A stretch of 64,000 bases of DNA from Paramecium pentaurelia (taxonomy: Eukaryota; Ciliophora; Oligohymenophorea; Peniculida; Parameciidae), in the NCBI GenBank assembly GCA_905183005.1, contig CAJJDO010000128.1, forward strand, positions 128,182 to 192,181, read 5' to 3'. Shown here piece by piece: positions 50,601 through 62,755 of this stretch. How positions within the stretch are numbered: the first letter of the stretch is position 1; every line of letters begins with the position of its first letter. The notes under the pieces are model-generated. The model worked only from the letters and a program-made list of their open reading frames with translations. It was not told the origin of the DNA and did no database searches. The position numbers were made by a program, and so were the translations under genes.

Positions 50601-52931
50601 ATTAAGCAATTTTCTTATTGAATAATTGAAAGAAACCTATCGTTTAATTGAAGAAGAAAGAAAGAATTAAGAAAATCAACCTTAAATTGAATACAAAACT
50701 TAAGAAAAAATTTAAGCATAATCTCAAGTCAAAATTACTGCAGTTGATATGAAAGAAGATTAGTAAAAGGCTACAGTTTAGTAATTGGATAATGATTAAA
50801 AAGTACCATAGGCAAAATTAGAAAGAGAGAGATTACGTTAAGAAGAGGAAAGAATTAAAAAGGAGTAGGAATTGCTTGAGAAAACAAAACCTATTGAATT
50901 GGCAAAACCAGAAAATGCTCCAGATATTTAAGAAGCCATAAAATAATATGGTGATTATAAATTAAAGAGTTCACCTAATTATGAAGTACCTGATAATTAG
51001 AGAATGAATGTCAGTAAGAAAAGAAAACATATGTATATGTTAGAAGAATTCATTTATAATACTAAATTGAAATTCAATTAATAATTATTAAATTTAAAAA
51101 AAAGAAAAGTAAATTTGATAGATAAAATTAAAAAATATAATTAATAAATAAAGAAAATTAATGAATAATTGGGAAAGTAAGAACAATTATTCTAACCAGA
51201 AATTGATAAAGAATTAGAAGATCCCCATAGTTTTATGGAAATTAGTGATGAATAAATTAATGAATTTATTAGTAAATTGTAATAACAATAATAAAAAAAG
51301 GATGAGTAAAAGAGAATTGCTCCTGCTTAAATTTCAAAGCCAGCTGAATAAAATTAAATTAAGACAAGAAAAGGAATTAGAGTATAATAATCAAGTTTAG
51401 AAGAAGAGATGAAGACTATTCAAGATATGGTATTGAATGCAGAAAAATAAAGAATGATTGAAGAGATGTAAGAAGAAATCATTCAATTTGATAAAGATGT
51501 TGTTAAATGTTAAAATGAAAAGAATGTTCTTGAAAGTGATATGTTGATAGCTTAGATGAAATTAGTAACATATTATTAAGAATTAATCATTTTAGAAGAT
51601 ATGGAAGATTTTGATAATAAATTAATAAAGGAAGTTTTAGATTTTAAAAAGGAAAAACAGAATCTAGAATAATAAGTTGAAAAGATCTTGGAGAATCTTG
51701 CAATATTATAGAAGAAAGAATAATAGAATGATAAAGATTTAATAGAATAATTAAAGGCATGGAAAGAATTAGTACATCCAGATGATGAATAGAAGAGAAA
51801 TAAAATTCATGATTATTATCGTAAGAAATTCAAAAGAGAAATGATAAAGAGATAGAAAAAATAATAAGAGAAGGAACATTCAGATTCTGAAGAGAATGAA
51901 GATGATGAAGAAAATGAAGATGATAATGATGATGATATTGTATCTGATGATGATGAAGAAGAAAAACCTGATATCTCTCCTGTTGAATAAGATCCAAAAG
52001 TCAGAGATGTTATTGAGAAAATATGTGGATTGGAAGAATAATAAGATAATTTCAAATAGGAAAAAATATAAAATGAATAATAAAAGTCTAAATTAGCTAA
52101 TAAGATTGCTTAGAATGATATCTATTTAAAGAGAGCTAATGATGATTTAACATAGTATTAAAGGAAGAAATTGTAAAGAGTAAATCTATTAGATGTTAGT
52201 TTTGTATTGAAATTATCATAAGTTTAAAATCTTAATGATTAAAAGTAATTACCTGCTGATCTTAATAAATCTATATTATTTACTGAATATGATTTCTTCA
52301 AACTTTGTAAAAGAGTTATTGAATTGAAACATGAATAAGGAAAAATTACAAAATAAAAAGCTTAAAAAGATAAAACTAAGAAAATGTAAGAAAAAGAAAT
52401 TAAATTAAAAGATCTCAGAATTGAAGATTTGAATAAAAAATATGAAGAAAAACATATGCTTAAATTTGGAGATATTATTGATCTCAAAATACTTGATGCT
52501 TTAGAACCAACTAAAGCTGTCTTAGATATGAGAGCATAATTTAATTAGGAAGAAAAAGAGGCATAAAGAAAAGTTTCTAGAGCTAAAGAAGAATTGTCTA
52601 AAGTGAAATAATAATTATTAGAAGTGAAGAGAGAAAATACAAAGATTTTTACTAACATTACAAAATTAGGAAAGTAATAAATGGATTTAAGTAAAAAACT
52701 TACTTCAGGCAATAAATAATTGTTTAAGGGTGATAATAAAGAGAAAAGATCAGATATGGAAAGTGATAAATAGAGTTTAGAAGATCTAGTCAAATTTTTA
52801 GGTAAGGAAATAGAAGATTTAAAGAATGAGATTGGATTATATAAAAAGAAAGGTATATTATTATCTATAAATTAGGTGGACATATATATACAAGTATTAC
52901 ATAAACAAATCAAAACTTTGTTTAAAGATGA
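47604..52931 (+). CDS. CFAP44: CFAP44 (WDR52) cilia/flagella-associated protein
   Basis: About 1,755 residues. Axonemal WD40 protein that in other ciliates and flagellates tethers inner-arm dynein f (the I1/f tether-head complex). A disordered N-terminus is followed by two WD40 propellers (HPSRKYYSVAEKGTFPNVYI, YQICIWDWKQQKIL, LATSGMGHIKFWKV, CIISGGKDGYLRSWKL, AITVGDDGAITLWDYV, GVLSISDDGTFYVYK). A very long charged coiled coil has an acidic patch (EENEDDEENEDDNDDDIV) and the characteristic CFAP44 C-terminus: LKFGDIIDLKILDALEPTK and LEDLVKFLGKEIEDLKNE, ending near KKGGH. First intron 47752-47782 (31 nt), last 52853-52875 (23 nt); the large middle exon is continuous. Stop TGA 52929-52931. Its start is 70 bp from divergent VTA1; its stop is 27 bp from convergent CEP19. 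Confidence 0.92.
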
Positions 52932-52958
52932 TTTCTAAATCAAATTATTATTAAAAAA

Positions 52959-53876
52959 TCAAACTATATCATAATCTTCTTCATCATCCATATCCCATTG
53001 ATTTTGAGCAGAAGGTTTAAAATTCTTTTGTACATCATATTTATAATTTTTATCTCCTGGTTTAACAGAATTTTTCTTATACATAGATTCCATAATTTCT
53101 TTATGTTTTTTTAATTCTTCAGTTGTCATTTTATTTAAATTCAATTGATTATAACCCATTTTTTAATAGAGCATCTTATATTATTCATCTGTAATTTCAT
53201 TGTCTGAATCCTCTTCATAATTTTCTTCATATTAATCTTCATCTTCATCGTCATCCTCCAAAACAGGTTATTTACCTTTATAATTTTTCATTGCGTAATT
53301 GTATAAATCCTCTTCAGACATACCATAATCTTCAATATCCTTTTATAATTTAGATTAAGTTTTGGACATATTCATTGATGCTTATGTGGAAGAACTCATA
53401 GGTCTTGTTGAAGATGTTGGTCGTTACAAAGTAGCATTAGAATTTACATTTGGTTTAGTAATTTATAATCTTTTTTAAATCTTTCCAATTAACTCTATTT
53501 TATTGATGTAACATAGCCTTACCCAGCAATTACTTTTCTGGTATCTTATTATTCATAAAGTACATAGCATGCTTCTTCTTTAAATATTCTAAAGCATGAT
53601 TAATAGGAGTGTCAGGCTTTAATTTTAACAATTTCATTTTATGATGATACAACTTCCCTGAAGAAGTTTACAAATATTCAACAACTAGTTTATATAAATT
53701 GAATATTAACTTATCATTGGAGGATCAAATCTGATGGCCAATCTTTTAGGTTCCATATTTGATAACTTTTTGCTTTTATCTCCTGTGTCATTCTTTTTAT
53801 TTCCACCTGTTGTAGTCTTTTAATTTATATCAAAATTATATGGGTCTTTTGCTGCAGTTTTAGCAAAATTATACAT
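52959..53876 (-). CDS. CEP19: CEP19 homologue (centrosomal/basal-body protein)
   Basis: About 285 residues, somewhat longer than animal CEP19 because of an acidic and Ser/Thr-rich insertion. CEP19 sits at the distal mother centriole/basal body and, with FOP and RABL2, promotes IFT entry. It starts MYNFAKTAAKDPYNFDINQK. Conserved parts are LAIRFDPPMIIVEY, an HHKMKLLKL segment, the KQLLELIGKIQKRLQ helix and the diagnostic C-terminus LNKMTTEELKKHKEIMESMY, NYKYDVQKNF, then the acidic end DMDDEEDYDIV. Introns at 53685-53710 (26 nt) and 53495-53522 (28 nt) restore the frame. Stop TGA 52959-52961. Confidence 0.88.
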
Positions 53877-53906
53877 AAAATATTAACTTACAGATTTGAA
53901 TTATAA
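53877..53906. promoter_or_regulatory. 30-bp divergent intergenic region
   Basis: All that separates the start codons of CEP19 (minus) and the F-box-like gene (plus), so both 5' UTRs and core promoters must fit here or extend into the opposite gene. Very AT-rich with no recognisable motif. Confidence 0.6.
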
Positions 53907-55149
53907 ATGGGTCAAAATAATTGTACTCCTAATATTCCAGGATTGGAAAACTGTTATGCAAGATACGAATAAACAGATGAAAATAAATATCCTTATTTAG
54001 TAGCAAATAAACATAGATTGGCAGAATCACAAAATTCATAAATCTTTGAATTATATCAAAAATAATAAGATCAACTTAGATGCTATTTACAGAATTCTCG
54101 TTAACTCTCTTAATCTACTAGACGTAATTATGAATTTGAAGGAAGATTTCTTAAACTTCCATCACATCTCATCTGTCACATTATGTATTTTGTTATCGAT
54201 GATTATATCAACTTATTACTTGTTAATACTTTATGGTATACAAGATTAAATGAAGCCTTTTCAAAGACCGTTAGTATTGTTGATGAAAAATTTTAACAAT
54301 CACATTCTTTTTTTAAATTAAAGTAATCCAAAAATGCCTTTTAAACTTTTCAATTTGGAAGACAACAAGGTTTTAGATTGGATAGATGTTTAATAGCAGA
54401 AATCACTCCTGGAGTTGAAAGTAGCATATAATATTTATTTGAGATTCAATTATCAAAATATCATATACATATATATGTAAAGGACAAGAAAAAGCTGTTT
54501 GTTACAAATTTGGAATTTTGAGAAAGAATACAATAAGAACTATTTGGATTGGAGTAGATTAAAGCACTGTAATAGTATATTATATATAGATAGAATATAT
54601 ATGATAAATAAACAGTTCCTGTTATCTAGCCAGTCTTACCCTTTTGTGTTGGAGACTACATCAAAATTCCATTTACTCTATTGAATCTTTAAGGATAAGT
54701 CAATTTATAAAGTATTAAATGGAATAAACCATAAATTGAAAAACTTGATGTAGGTATTTTTGGAAGTAATTAATATAATCTATAATTTAATAGATCCAAA
54801 ACATATTACAATGTAGCCACCCCTTAGATTTGAACCTAAAGATGCCGATTGGACTTTATTTCAATACTTTGATCATCCAATGAAGAAATGCTTTGATAAT
54901 TTCAAGCAAATAAAATTGAGAGAGTGTAGATGTTGTGGTAATGGGTTAGTAATTAATCGTATGAATTATACTTGTATATCGGAGGGTCTTCTTATGATTC
55001 CTTAATTAAATATGAAAATAATTGTCAAATAAGGTTGCATTACTAATTAGGTAAATAGAGCAACTGTTAGTTATGAATTAGATAATACATTGGAACTAAG
55101 AATAGGAGATCTTTTAACATTGTACTACCTAAGAGGAGGTGATTCTTGA
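53907..55149 (+). CDS. F-box-like protein of unknown function
   Basis: About 370 residues. It starts MGQNNCTPN (Gly-2, possible myristoylation). An F-box-like helix region reads FLKLPSHLICHIMYFVIDDY and LLLVNTLWYTRL. A beta-rich domain with PVLPFCVGDYIKIPFTLLN and a Cys-containing end RECRCCGNGLVINR follow, ending LRIGDLLTLYYLRGGDS at TGA 55147-55149. At least three introns are needed: one near 54475-54490, one near 54570-54600, and an unusually long one of about 40 nt around 54750-54790. Their borders are approximate. Possibly a substrate adaptor of an SCF ubiquitin ligase, by inference from the F-box-like part only. Confidence 0.6.
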
Positions 55150-55407
55150 TCAATATAAATATCTATATAAATTTAGACTAATAATCCTTAATTATATATG
55201 TTCTAAGGTAGAATTGAATATTTATATTTAATTTAGAAAATGATAATTTATATATTTAAGGAATATATTATAAGTATTTTCCAGAATTTTAAATAGTGTT
55301 TTATTTATTAATAAAAAAAATAAAAGAAGACAATAAAATTCATTTGAGATCATGTAATAAAATAAAGAAATTAATAATGTTACAATAATATTTATTGATA
55401 TATTTAA

Positions 55408-55874
55408 TCATTTTCCCTCCTTATAATTAGAGCTATTAGTATTTGAAGCGAAGGAATTCTAGAATTATTAACTACTTGTTGGTTAATATAAAGGAGTATT
55501 TTTTTGGAAAGAATCATTCTTAAAATTATTGGATTGGATTAAATTAAATTAAATGCTTTAATGGTATTCTTCTTGAGTGTAATATTTATGGAATGATGAA
55601 TTAACACATTATACTTTTTCTGTATTCGTAATATCATCTCTAATTTTATAGATAACTAATACTATAATTGTTATTATTGAAGTGGAGATCCTTATGGTAG
55701 GTTATTCTAAATATTTATAAAATAAATTACTGTATTTGAGTTATTGTTAGATTGCTTTTAGAAGTTTTCAGGTTTATTTGGATCGAAATCTAAATTTTTT
55801 AATTCTTAACGGGAATAACTGATTAGTATTTCACTCTTTTAGGGATTCTGTTGACTGCTAAAAGGATAGTTCAT
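55408..55874 (-). CDS. Q/N-rich protein of unknown function
   Basis: Starts MNYPFSSQQNPQKSEILISY, ends SNTNSSNYKEGK at TGA 55408-55410. Asn-, Gln-, Ser- and Phe-rich, low complexity, with a better ordered middle (DDITNTEKVQCVNSSFHKYY). One 24-nt candidate intron does not alter the frame. A very short (17-nt) intron or an indel is required just before DDITNTEK. The composition resembles FG-type nucleoporins or other disordered scaffold proteins, but there are no clear FG repeats. The divergent neighbour starts 60 bp away. Confidence 0.5.
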
Positions 55875-55934
55875 AATCGAATGATTTAATTATTTATAAT
55901 AATAATAAAAGCCTAATATTGAATTAAATTTTAA

Positions 55935-57704
55935 ATGGAATTGACAATCTATTCTAAATAATTAGATCTCAAATTTGATATTAAGATTAATAAATCAAAA
56001 AAAGTGAGAGAAATTGGTTTGAGACTTTTAAAGAGATTTGGATATTCAACTAAAACATAATTCTCAATCTTTAATGATGATTAATCTTTGGAATTAGAAA
56101 ACCTAATTGAAATGTATTCACTTAGTAAATCATCAAGTTTACAAATAATATTTACAAATAAATTTGAAATAACTCTAATACATAAATCTTTAGGGAATAA
56201 GGTAATAATTATAGAAGCATGGGATTAATTTACAGAAGTTAAACATTAAATATAAAGAGAGTATGAATTACAATAAAGTTATGAGGTATGTCTAAAAACT
56301 AGTAAATAAATTTATTGTTTAGAATTTTTGATAGTTTAAGAAGATATACATGAATCTACAAATATTTGGTGGGAAGCATATGAAATAATAAAATATGAAT
56401 TTGAAAATAAATAATATTAAATCAAGATAGATGTATTTGATAATTGGGATATGATTATTAAATAGATCAAATAGGAACGATAAATTAATAAAATCATTAG
56501 ATTAAATTAGTTGATATCTAAAAATATTGATATAACAGAGAAATACTATCAATCAAAGTTCTCTCCTGAGATAATCTTTTTAATAGAAACACCTGAAAAA
56601 GTCATACTTTAAATAGCTTACAAAGAAACAATAAAAAGTATAAATGTAAAATAGACAGCTACTGTTAAGGATTTAATAACGATAGCAAAAGTAGAAAATA
56701 ATTTATAAATTAAAAAATAATTTGATATCTATTATAAAGGAAATATTCTTTAAATAGATTAGAATATTTAAGACTTGAATTTAGATTGGAAATCTCATTT
56801 AGAATTAATAGAATAAAAAATAAATAATATTCAAGTATAATTTAAAAATAAAAAATTCAATCAATTATTAGTTATATAAGTAAATCCTGAGTTATAATTG
56901 ATAACTGTATTAAAAGAGATAGTAAATAAAAATTGTAATATATATTGTACAGATTTCGTTATACTTATAGATTAAAAAAGAATAGATTAAAATTAGTCAT
57001 TTTCTGAACTCAATATATAAAATAATCAAATAATAGAGTATGAATGCGATTCAATAGAAATAGATTTCATAATTGGATCAGATACATTAAAATATCATGC
57101 CAAGAAAACACATACTCTCTAATCTTTAGAGTAAGAAGTTAAAAGTATTTATTAAGATTTAATACCTTCTAATTTTACTATTTTAAAAAATAGTAATTAT
57201 AGTTGCAATAAAACATTGGAAGAAATAGGTTTAATAAACTGGAATGTTAGTTTCACATTTTTACCATTAGGTAAATTGATTTGTGAAATTTAGTTTGAAA
57301 ATAAAATAGAAAACATAGAGTGTTTTGAATATAATACTGTAGATATGTTAGAATAAATAATTGCAAATAAATATTAAATAGATAGTAAGGATATTTAATC
57401 GTTTTATGGTTATTTACTACTAAATAAAGATCAATTATTAAAAAATATAATTGTAAATACTAGATTGAATATAGTAATGTAAAAAAAATAAAAAATTGAG
57501 ATAATCTTAAAAAAAATTGATACAGATGAATAATAAATTGTTAAGATTTATATAGATGATCCTATTAAATTAATATTAGAAAGATAAGGATTAAAAAACA
57601 TTTAAGATATATCTTTGGAAGGATAAATAATAGATCTTAATAGTGATTGCTAATAACTATAAATTAAACCTCATTCTATATTGTTTTATAGATTATAATA
57701 ATGA
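55935..57704 (+). CDS. Multi-ubiquitin-like-domain protein, first part
   Basis: 590 codons from MELTIYSKQLDLKFDIKINK to an in-frame TGA at 57702-57704. It consists of several consecutive segments with ubiquitin-like topology: two strands, a helix, then FDIYYKGNILQIDQN or YGYLLLNKDQL-type strand-turn parts and a closing strand (DCQQLQIKPHSILFYRLQQ). The sequences are strongly diverged from ubiquitin; no C-terminal Gly-Gly is present, so it is not a precursor of conjugable modifiers. The frame continues open on the other side of the TGA with the same kind of domain, so this and the next feature may be one gene. A role as a scaffold in the ubiquitin or proteasome field is only inference. Confidence 0.6.
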
Positions 57705-57809
57705 TTAATCAAATATATATATATATATGTAGAATTAATTGGATAAGTTTGTATATAATAATAGAATTCGAAATATATATTTAATTTCTTTCAAAATTTG
57801 ATTAGTCTT

Positions 57810-59882
57810 ATGATTAATGTTACCTTCAAGATAGATCAACTAAAAATCAATTTAACACAACTTGTATATCTTAATCAATAGATTATTTCTGAAATTCGTC
57901 GCATATTATACAAGTCTGGAATTGATTTATCAGGTTGGGATAGTTTTTAATGCTAAGTCACTTATAATGATGTAGTATTAGATTCTACTAAAACTTTTAA
58001 TGAAGCAGGAGTCATAGATTGTGCAATTTTATCTATTAAACTTTCTTTACTTATTACTCTAGAAATTGTTAATAAATAATTCCCATCATCGGAAATTAAT
58101 GTAGATGCATTTGATAGCATTTAACAATTTAAAGATTTGATGATTCAAAATTACTTAAGAAATACTTAATTTGACATTATTATTATTAATGGATTAGATG
58201 GAAAATTAATGGAAAAAGATACTTGGATCTAAAATGGTGTAGGAAATTCTATTCCAATTTTATTAGATATTTAAATAAAATAAAGAATATTATGGAAAGG
58301 AGAGCTTTTAGACTGGAATTTTAATATATTTTATCCAATTTCCAAAGTCATCCAAAACTTTAAAAATAAACTCAATATTAATGGAATAGTTTCATTATAA
58401 TGTCAAAATACTCATCTTAAACCAGAATTATCATATTTCGATCATAATCTACCTCTTAATGTTAATTGGTCAGCAAGTGTTCCTAATGAATTAATTTATA
58501 GAGTATAATTTTAAAAACAATCAAAAGAAAAATAAATTATCTGTAGTAAAGATAATTAAATTAATAATGTCATTAAATAATTAAGGAAAGACTTTAATAT
58601 AAATAGAACCAATAAAATTATTTTAATGTATTAATGGGCTTTAGATTAACATGCTACCTTTGCTTAAGAAGCAATACCAAATTTTAGTTTGTTGAAATTA
58701 GTAGAAGAAGAATACAAAGGAGAATTTTAAATATTCTTAAAAAATATTAATGAGAATGCCTTATAAACATAATCTATTTAAACTCAATATGTAAATAATG
58801 ATACATCACTTGGAGAATTATCAAGAAAAATCCCTCATTAAAATGATTAAGAAGTAAACTTTTATTTTGAATCTTAAGATTAAATATTGGGTACCAAATA
58901 AAGAATGGAGGATTTAAACATTTATTATGGTGCCACAATAATGTATAAAATTATATAAAAATAAAATATAGAAAAAAATACTTTAATAAACACTAAAATA
59001 AAAGCTGTTGAAAAATTAATAGAATTTAAAAAATTTGGTCTTTTAATTATTGATATCAACATTGTTATCAATATTGACAATTTAAGCATTCAAAATAACC
59101 TCCTTGCTTTAGCAGAAGTAGTGAGATTTAAATTAAGTCTACCAAAGAACTAAATAATTCAGTTCTCCTTAGGTACACAACTATTATCACTTGATCAGTA
59201 GATGTATGAAATTATGAATGGCAAATTTGAATTCTTACAAGCTAAATTATAAACAACAATAAAAATTTCATTATAAAATAAGAATACAAGTAAAAGTTTC
59301 TAGGTTGATATCAATTTGGAAGACACTTTAAGGAAAATAAGTGAAAAATATTAACTTGAAGCTAAATTCTTATATAATAATATTTATTTGGGATTGGATG
59401 AAACTTTTTCTTAATTAAATATTCTAAATGGGGAAATTATTATATATGAATTAGTCTCTACTCCTAAGGAAGATGTTGAAATTCCAATTGCTGTTTCTTC
59501 CTAATCGGTTTCATAAAATAATGAACTTCATTAAGCTTCACCTTTTAATAGTAATGCTATTTCTGTTGAAAATCTTAATTAATAATAATTGAAATCTCAA
59601 TAGAATTCAAATTAAGTTTAAGCAGATTAACCTATTAATAATTTGAATGATACTCTAATCACAATCAAAGCTTAAGCTGGAGAAAAAGTGTACAAATTTT
59701 AGATGAAAGGTAGTGATAATTTTGAAATTCTCAAAAAAGCCATTTTTGATTTAGCAGTTTAAGGAGATGAATAAAATGTGAAATAGTATAATCTAATTTA
59801 TGGTGAATAGGTTCTAAGAGATGAATAAATTGCTTCTACATTAAATAAATAAGAAATTTAAATACAATTTAAATTAAAGTGA
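57810..59882 (+). CDS. Multi-ubiquitin-like-domain protein, second part
   Basis: About 690 codons in the same frame as the preceding feature. The first Met after the TGA that fits a domain border is at 57810 (MINVTFKIDQLKINLTQLVY). Further diverged ubiquitin-like units follow: ILWKGELLDWNFNIFYPISK, LDISKVKAVEKLIEFKKFGL-type linkers, and KFLYNNIYLGLDETFSQLNI. A Gln/Ser-rich linker leads to a final clear unit DTLITIKAQAGEKVYKFQMK ... YNLIYGEQVLRDEQIASTLN. TGA 59880-59882; no Gly-Gly terminus. Either a separate gene or the second half of a single gene of about 1,300 residues interrupted by one TGA. Confidence 0.6.
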
Positions 59883-59948
59883 TATTATATTTGAATAATT
59901 CATGTTATAATCTAAACATTTTGATAAATAAAAATTAAATAATTATTA

Positions 59949-60812
59949 ATGCAAGCTCAAATACCTGGAGATTTTGAAGCCTAAATTAGAATAGTCAATG
60001 AATAATTATCTATAGATTAATAAATTATGGAATAAGAAACAGAGGATAGAAATAAAGAATAAGAAGAAGAATTGACAGAAGAATAAAAGGAGAGAAGAAG
60101 AAAAATATTAGAAGTTTAATTGGCTAATAAAAGATTATTATATACAATACATAATAAAGATATGGAAATATTTAGAGTTAAAAAAGAAATTGAAGATTAA
60201 AAATAGTTATTGTTTGATCTTTAATAACAAGAATAAGTATATCAATAACAATCTAATGGTATTTATATATAGAGGATAGAGAATCTTAGATATTTGTGAA
60301 AATTATGCCTTTAATAACAACAAATAAATTGAATAATTAAATGAATCTAATAAGGAATTAGAAATCATTAATGATTCTTATTTATCTCATAGAGCCTTAG
60401 TATCATATGATACTTATCTAAGAGGAACACTTAGAGAATAAGATAGAAAAATATATGAATTAGAATTAAATAATGCAGATATTAGTGAGATTTCAGCCAG
60501 AATTGAAAAAATAAATAAAGAATATGAAAGAAATATATAACCTCTTGTTGTTGGGGATTTTAAGACATAAATAGATGCAGATATTAAAAGTTCAAAAAAT
60601 TAAATTGATGCTTTGAGAAATTAATTTAAAGAGATTGTAGATGATATTGTGAAATTACATGAAAAACATTTAGATAATATAGATATGTTTTCTACCTTAT
60701 AAAGATAATTATAAGTAATTTTATTATATATTTCTTTAAGGAATAATTATTAGCAAATGAATAATTAGATTTTGAATTAAATCAATTAAAAAAGAGCAAA
60801 GATTAATGTTGA
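59949..60812 (+). CDS. Coiled-coil protein of unknown function
   Basis: About 260 residues, nearly all heptad-like helix: MQAQIPGDFEAQIRIVNEQL, TEEQKERRRKILEVQLANKR, SHRALVSYDTYLRGTLREQD, then KEIVDDIVKLHEKHLDNIDM and a final FELNQLKKSKDQC at TGA 60810-60812. A 26-nt intron lies near the 3' end (about 60716-60741). An intron of about 43 nt near 60238-60280 is needed to keep the frame, and its borders are uncertain. No domain recognised; the pattern is common in ciliary and basal-body proteins, but that is only suggestive. Confidence 0.6.
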
Positions 60813-60955
60813 TTGATATATTATATATATTTTAGATTCATTAAATCATAATCATTTATAAAATTTTATTCTTTTTTTTTTTGTTTATTTATTATTCAAT
60901 GATCTAAAAATATCATTATAATTATGATATAATTTTTAAGATGTATTTATAATTA

Positions 60956-62533
60956 TCATTATAATTTGCCTAACTTTTGCCACATATTATGATTATCTGA
61001 ATAATTTGGAACAGAAAAGACAATCTACTTTTTAGTAACTGGAAATAGTTGATCTAATGTCAATGAAAAGGCATCATCAAGCATTCGAGGAATAAGTCTT
61101 TAAAGCAATTAGCTAGATTCTTCTAAACATGGATTGGAATTAATTTCAATAAGCCAAACTTTAAAATCATCATCAATCATAAAATCTAATCCAAATATCT
61201 CAAAACAAAATCTTCTTCCAAGTACATTGATTTTCTTTCTAACTGATTAGAATGCTTTAAGAGAAATTTATTTAATATTTTCAACAATCTTAAATTTGTT
61301 AAATATTATTTACCTATTTATAGAAGTCACCTTTATTCTTAAAGTATATAGCTGCTTAATCAAATGATAATTGATTTCCATCTTCTAATTTTCCATAATT
61401 TGGACTATATTTTTATATGGCATTATTTGTTAAATGTACATATTAATTTAATACATTTTTAGTTGTGTATTCTTCAGATGCCATCCTAATATATCCTTAT
61501 TCAAAAAAGAAGAATTCAAGTTCTTAATTAAGTAATCCCCAAACTCTGATATCAAATTTACGATTATTTATTAATAATGGTTTTTCTAAATATTTTTAGA
61601 TTACAAATTATTTTGATTTTATTATTTAACCATCTTTCATTTATTATTTGCCAGAAATATATTGATCAAGTAAATGAGTCATTTAATCCAAATCTTTGAT
61701 TACATGTATACCTCTACCACGATTATATTGAGTTGGTTTCAATATCCATAAATATTCATGGCCATAGAATGTACTTGGAATTTTAGATTTGGTTATTTAT
61801 ATAATCTTATCAGTTAATTGCATATAAGTATTGAGTTAACGTCTGATAATATAAAATTTATTCTAAGTATCATGTAATTTAATTGATTAAGGAGCATTAT
61901 TTTCATAATATTGAAGAAATTGTAATAAATATACATCTGCCTTTTCGTTAGTGAAATCTAAAACAAAGGTTAAAGGAACAAAACTCAAGATATCTAATTG
62001 GTTTTCCTATTTAAGTTAGGCTATACTTCACAATATTGCGATAGATTTCTAAATAGATTACTCTTTTATGATATCTCTGAATGAAACTCAAAATGGTTGA
62101 CTACCTACTTGACTTTATTGCCTGGTAACAATTTATCATACTGATAACCTTTTTATGTCTATTACCACCTAAAATTTATTAATGAATCATTCTTATTATT
62201 TGTAGATATCCACTCATTTCTTTTAGAGAGTACTCTTTATACTACTTAGTGATTATTACCAGTTCCTAAGAAGTATATATAATTATTTTGTAATAAAGTT
62301 GGCAATTATACTACCTTATTTTAGTCACTGCTTCTAACTTCCTTACCAAGAATGACTGATTAGGTTAGTTTTGGTTAATCCTTGAGTTTAATATACTTGG
62401 ATGCTAAGGCAATAGCTAATTATTTTGGATTATTTAATTGAGGCATCACAGCCATTTAATTTTATATGAATCTTGTGAATCTGGCTGTATCAATCTGTTG
62501 AAGATCCTTGACTTTTAATTAGGGTAGATTCAT
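60956..62533 (-). CDS. Tubulin-tyrosine-ligase-like (TTLL) enzyme
   Basis: ATP-grasp ligase of the TTL family, which adds glutamate, glycine or tyrosine to tubulin tails. Start MNLPQLKVKDLQQIDTARF at 62531-62533. Visible motifs, in order: GRGIHVIKDLDQM (ATP-grasp Gly loop), YLEKPLLINNRKFDIRVWGL, YTTKNVLNQYVHLTNNAIQK, then FEIFGLDFMIDDDFKVWLIE and INSNPCLEES, with metal/ATP-binding acidic residues and the Asn of the active site. It ends LIPRMLDDAFSLTLDQLFP plus a short tail at TGA 60956-60958. Length is about 510 residues. One 25-nt intron precedes IVENIKQISLKAFQS. Which tubulin modification it performs cannot be read here. It fits the ciliary context of the window. Confidence 0.88.
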
Positions 62534-62560
62534 GTTTATTATATATTAAATAATAATTAA

Positions 62561-62740
62561 TCATGTAAACTTCTTCCATGGATTTTCGAAGAATGACTCT
62601 TTGATTAAGTGATCATAACTTTAGCCATTCCATTAGAATTTCTCTTCCCATTTTTTGTCTTTCTTATCTCTCTTCTGATTTTGAGCAAACATTTCTTCAT
62701 TTTTACGAGTATATTCTTTTAAAAAAGGAAATTTATCCAT
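62561..62740 (-). CDS. Small ORF, 59 residues
   Basis: MDKFPFLKEYTRKNEEMFAQ to FFENPWKKFT, TGA 62561-62563. Composition (Lys, Asp, Trp, Phe) is gene-like and unlike random AT-rich translation. It is squeezed between two same-strand genes (27 bp to the TTLL start, 15 bp from the upstream stop). It may be the first exon of the TTLL gene or the last exon of the upstream gene, but no normal-sized intron joins either. Confidence 0.4.
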
Positions 62741-62755
62741 AATTAATAAAAGTAA

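Noticed and set aside
51816..52096. Short ORFs on both strands over an acidic stretch
   Set aside because: Shadows of the Asp/Glu-rich segment of CFAP44, which is continuous in the main frame.
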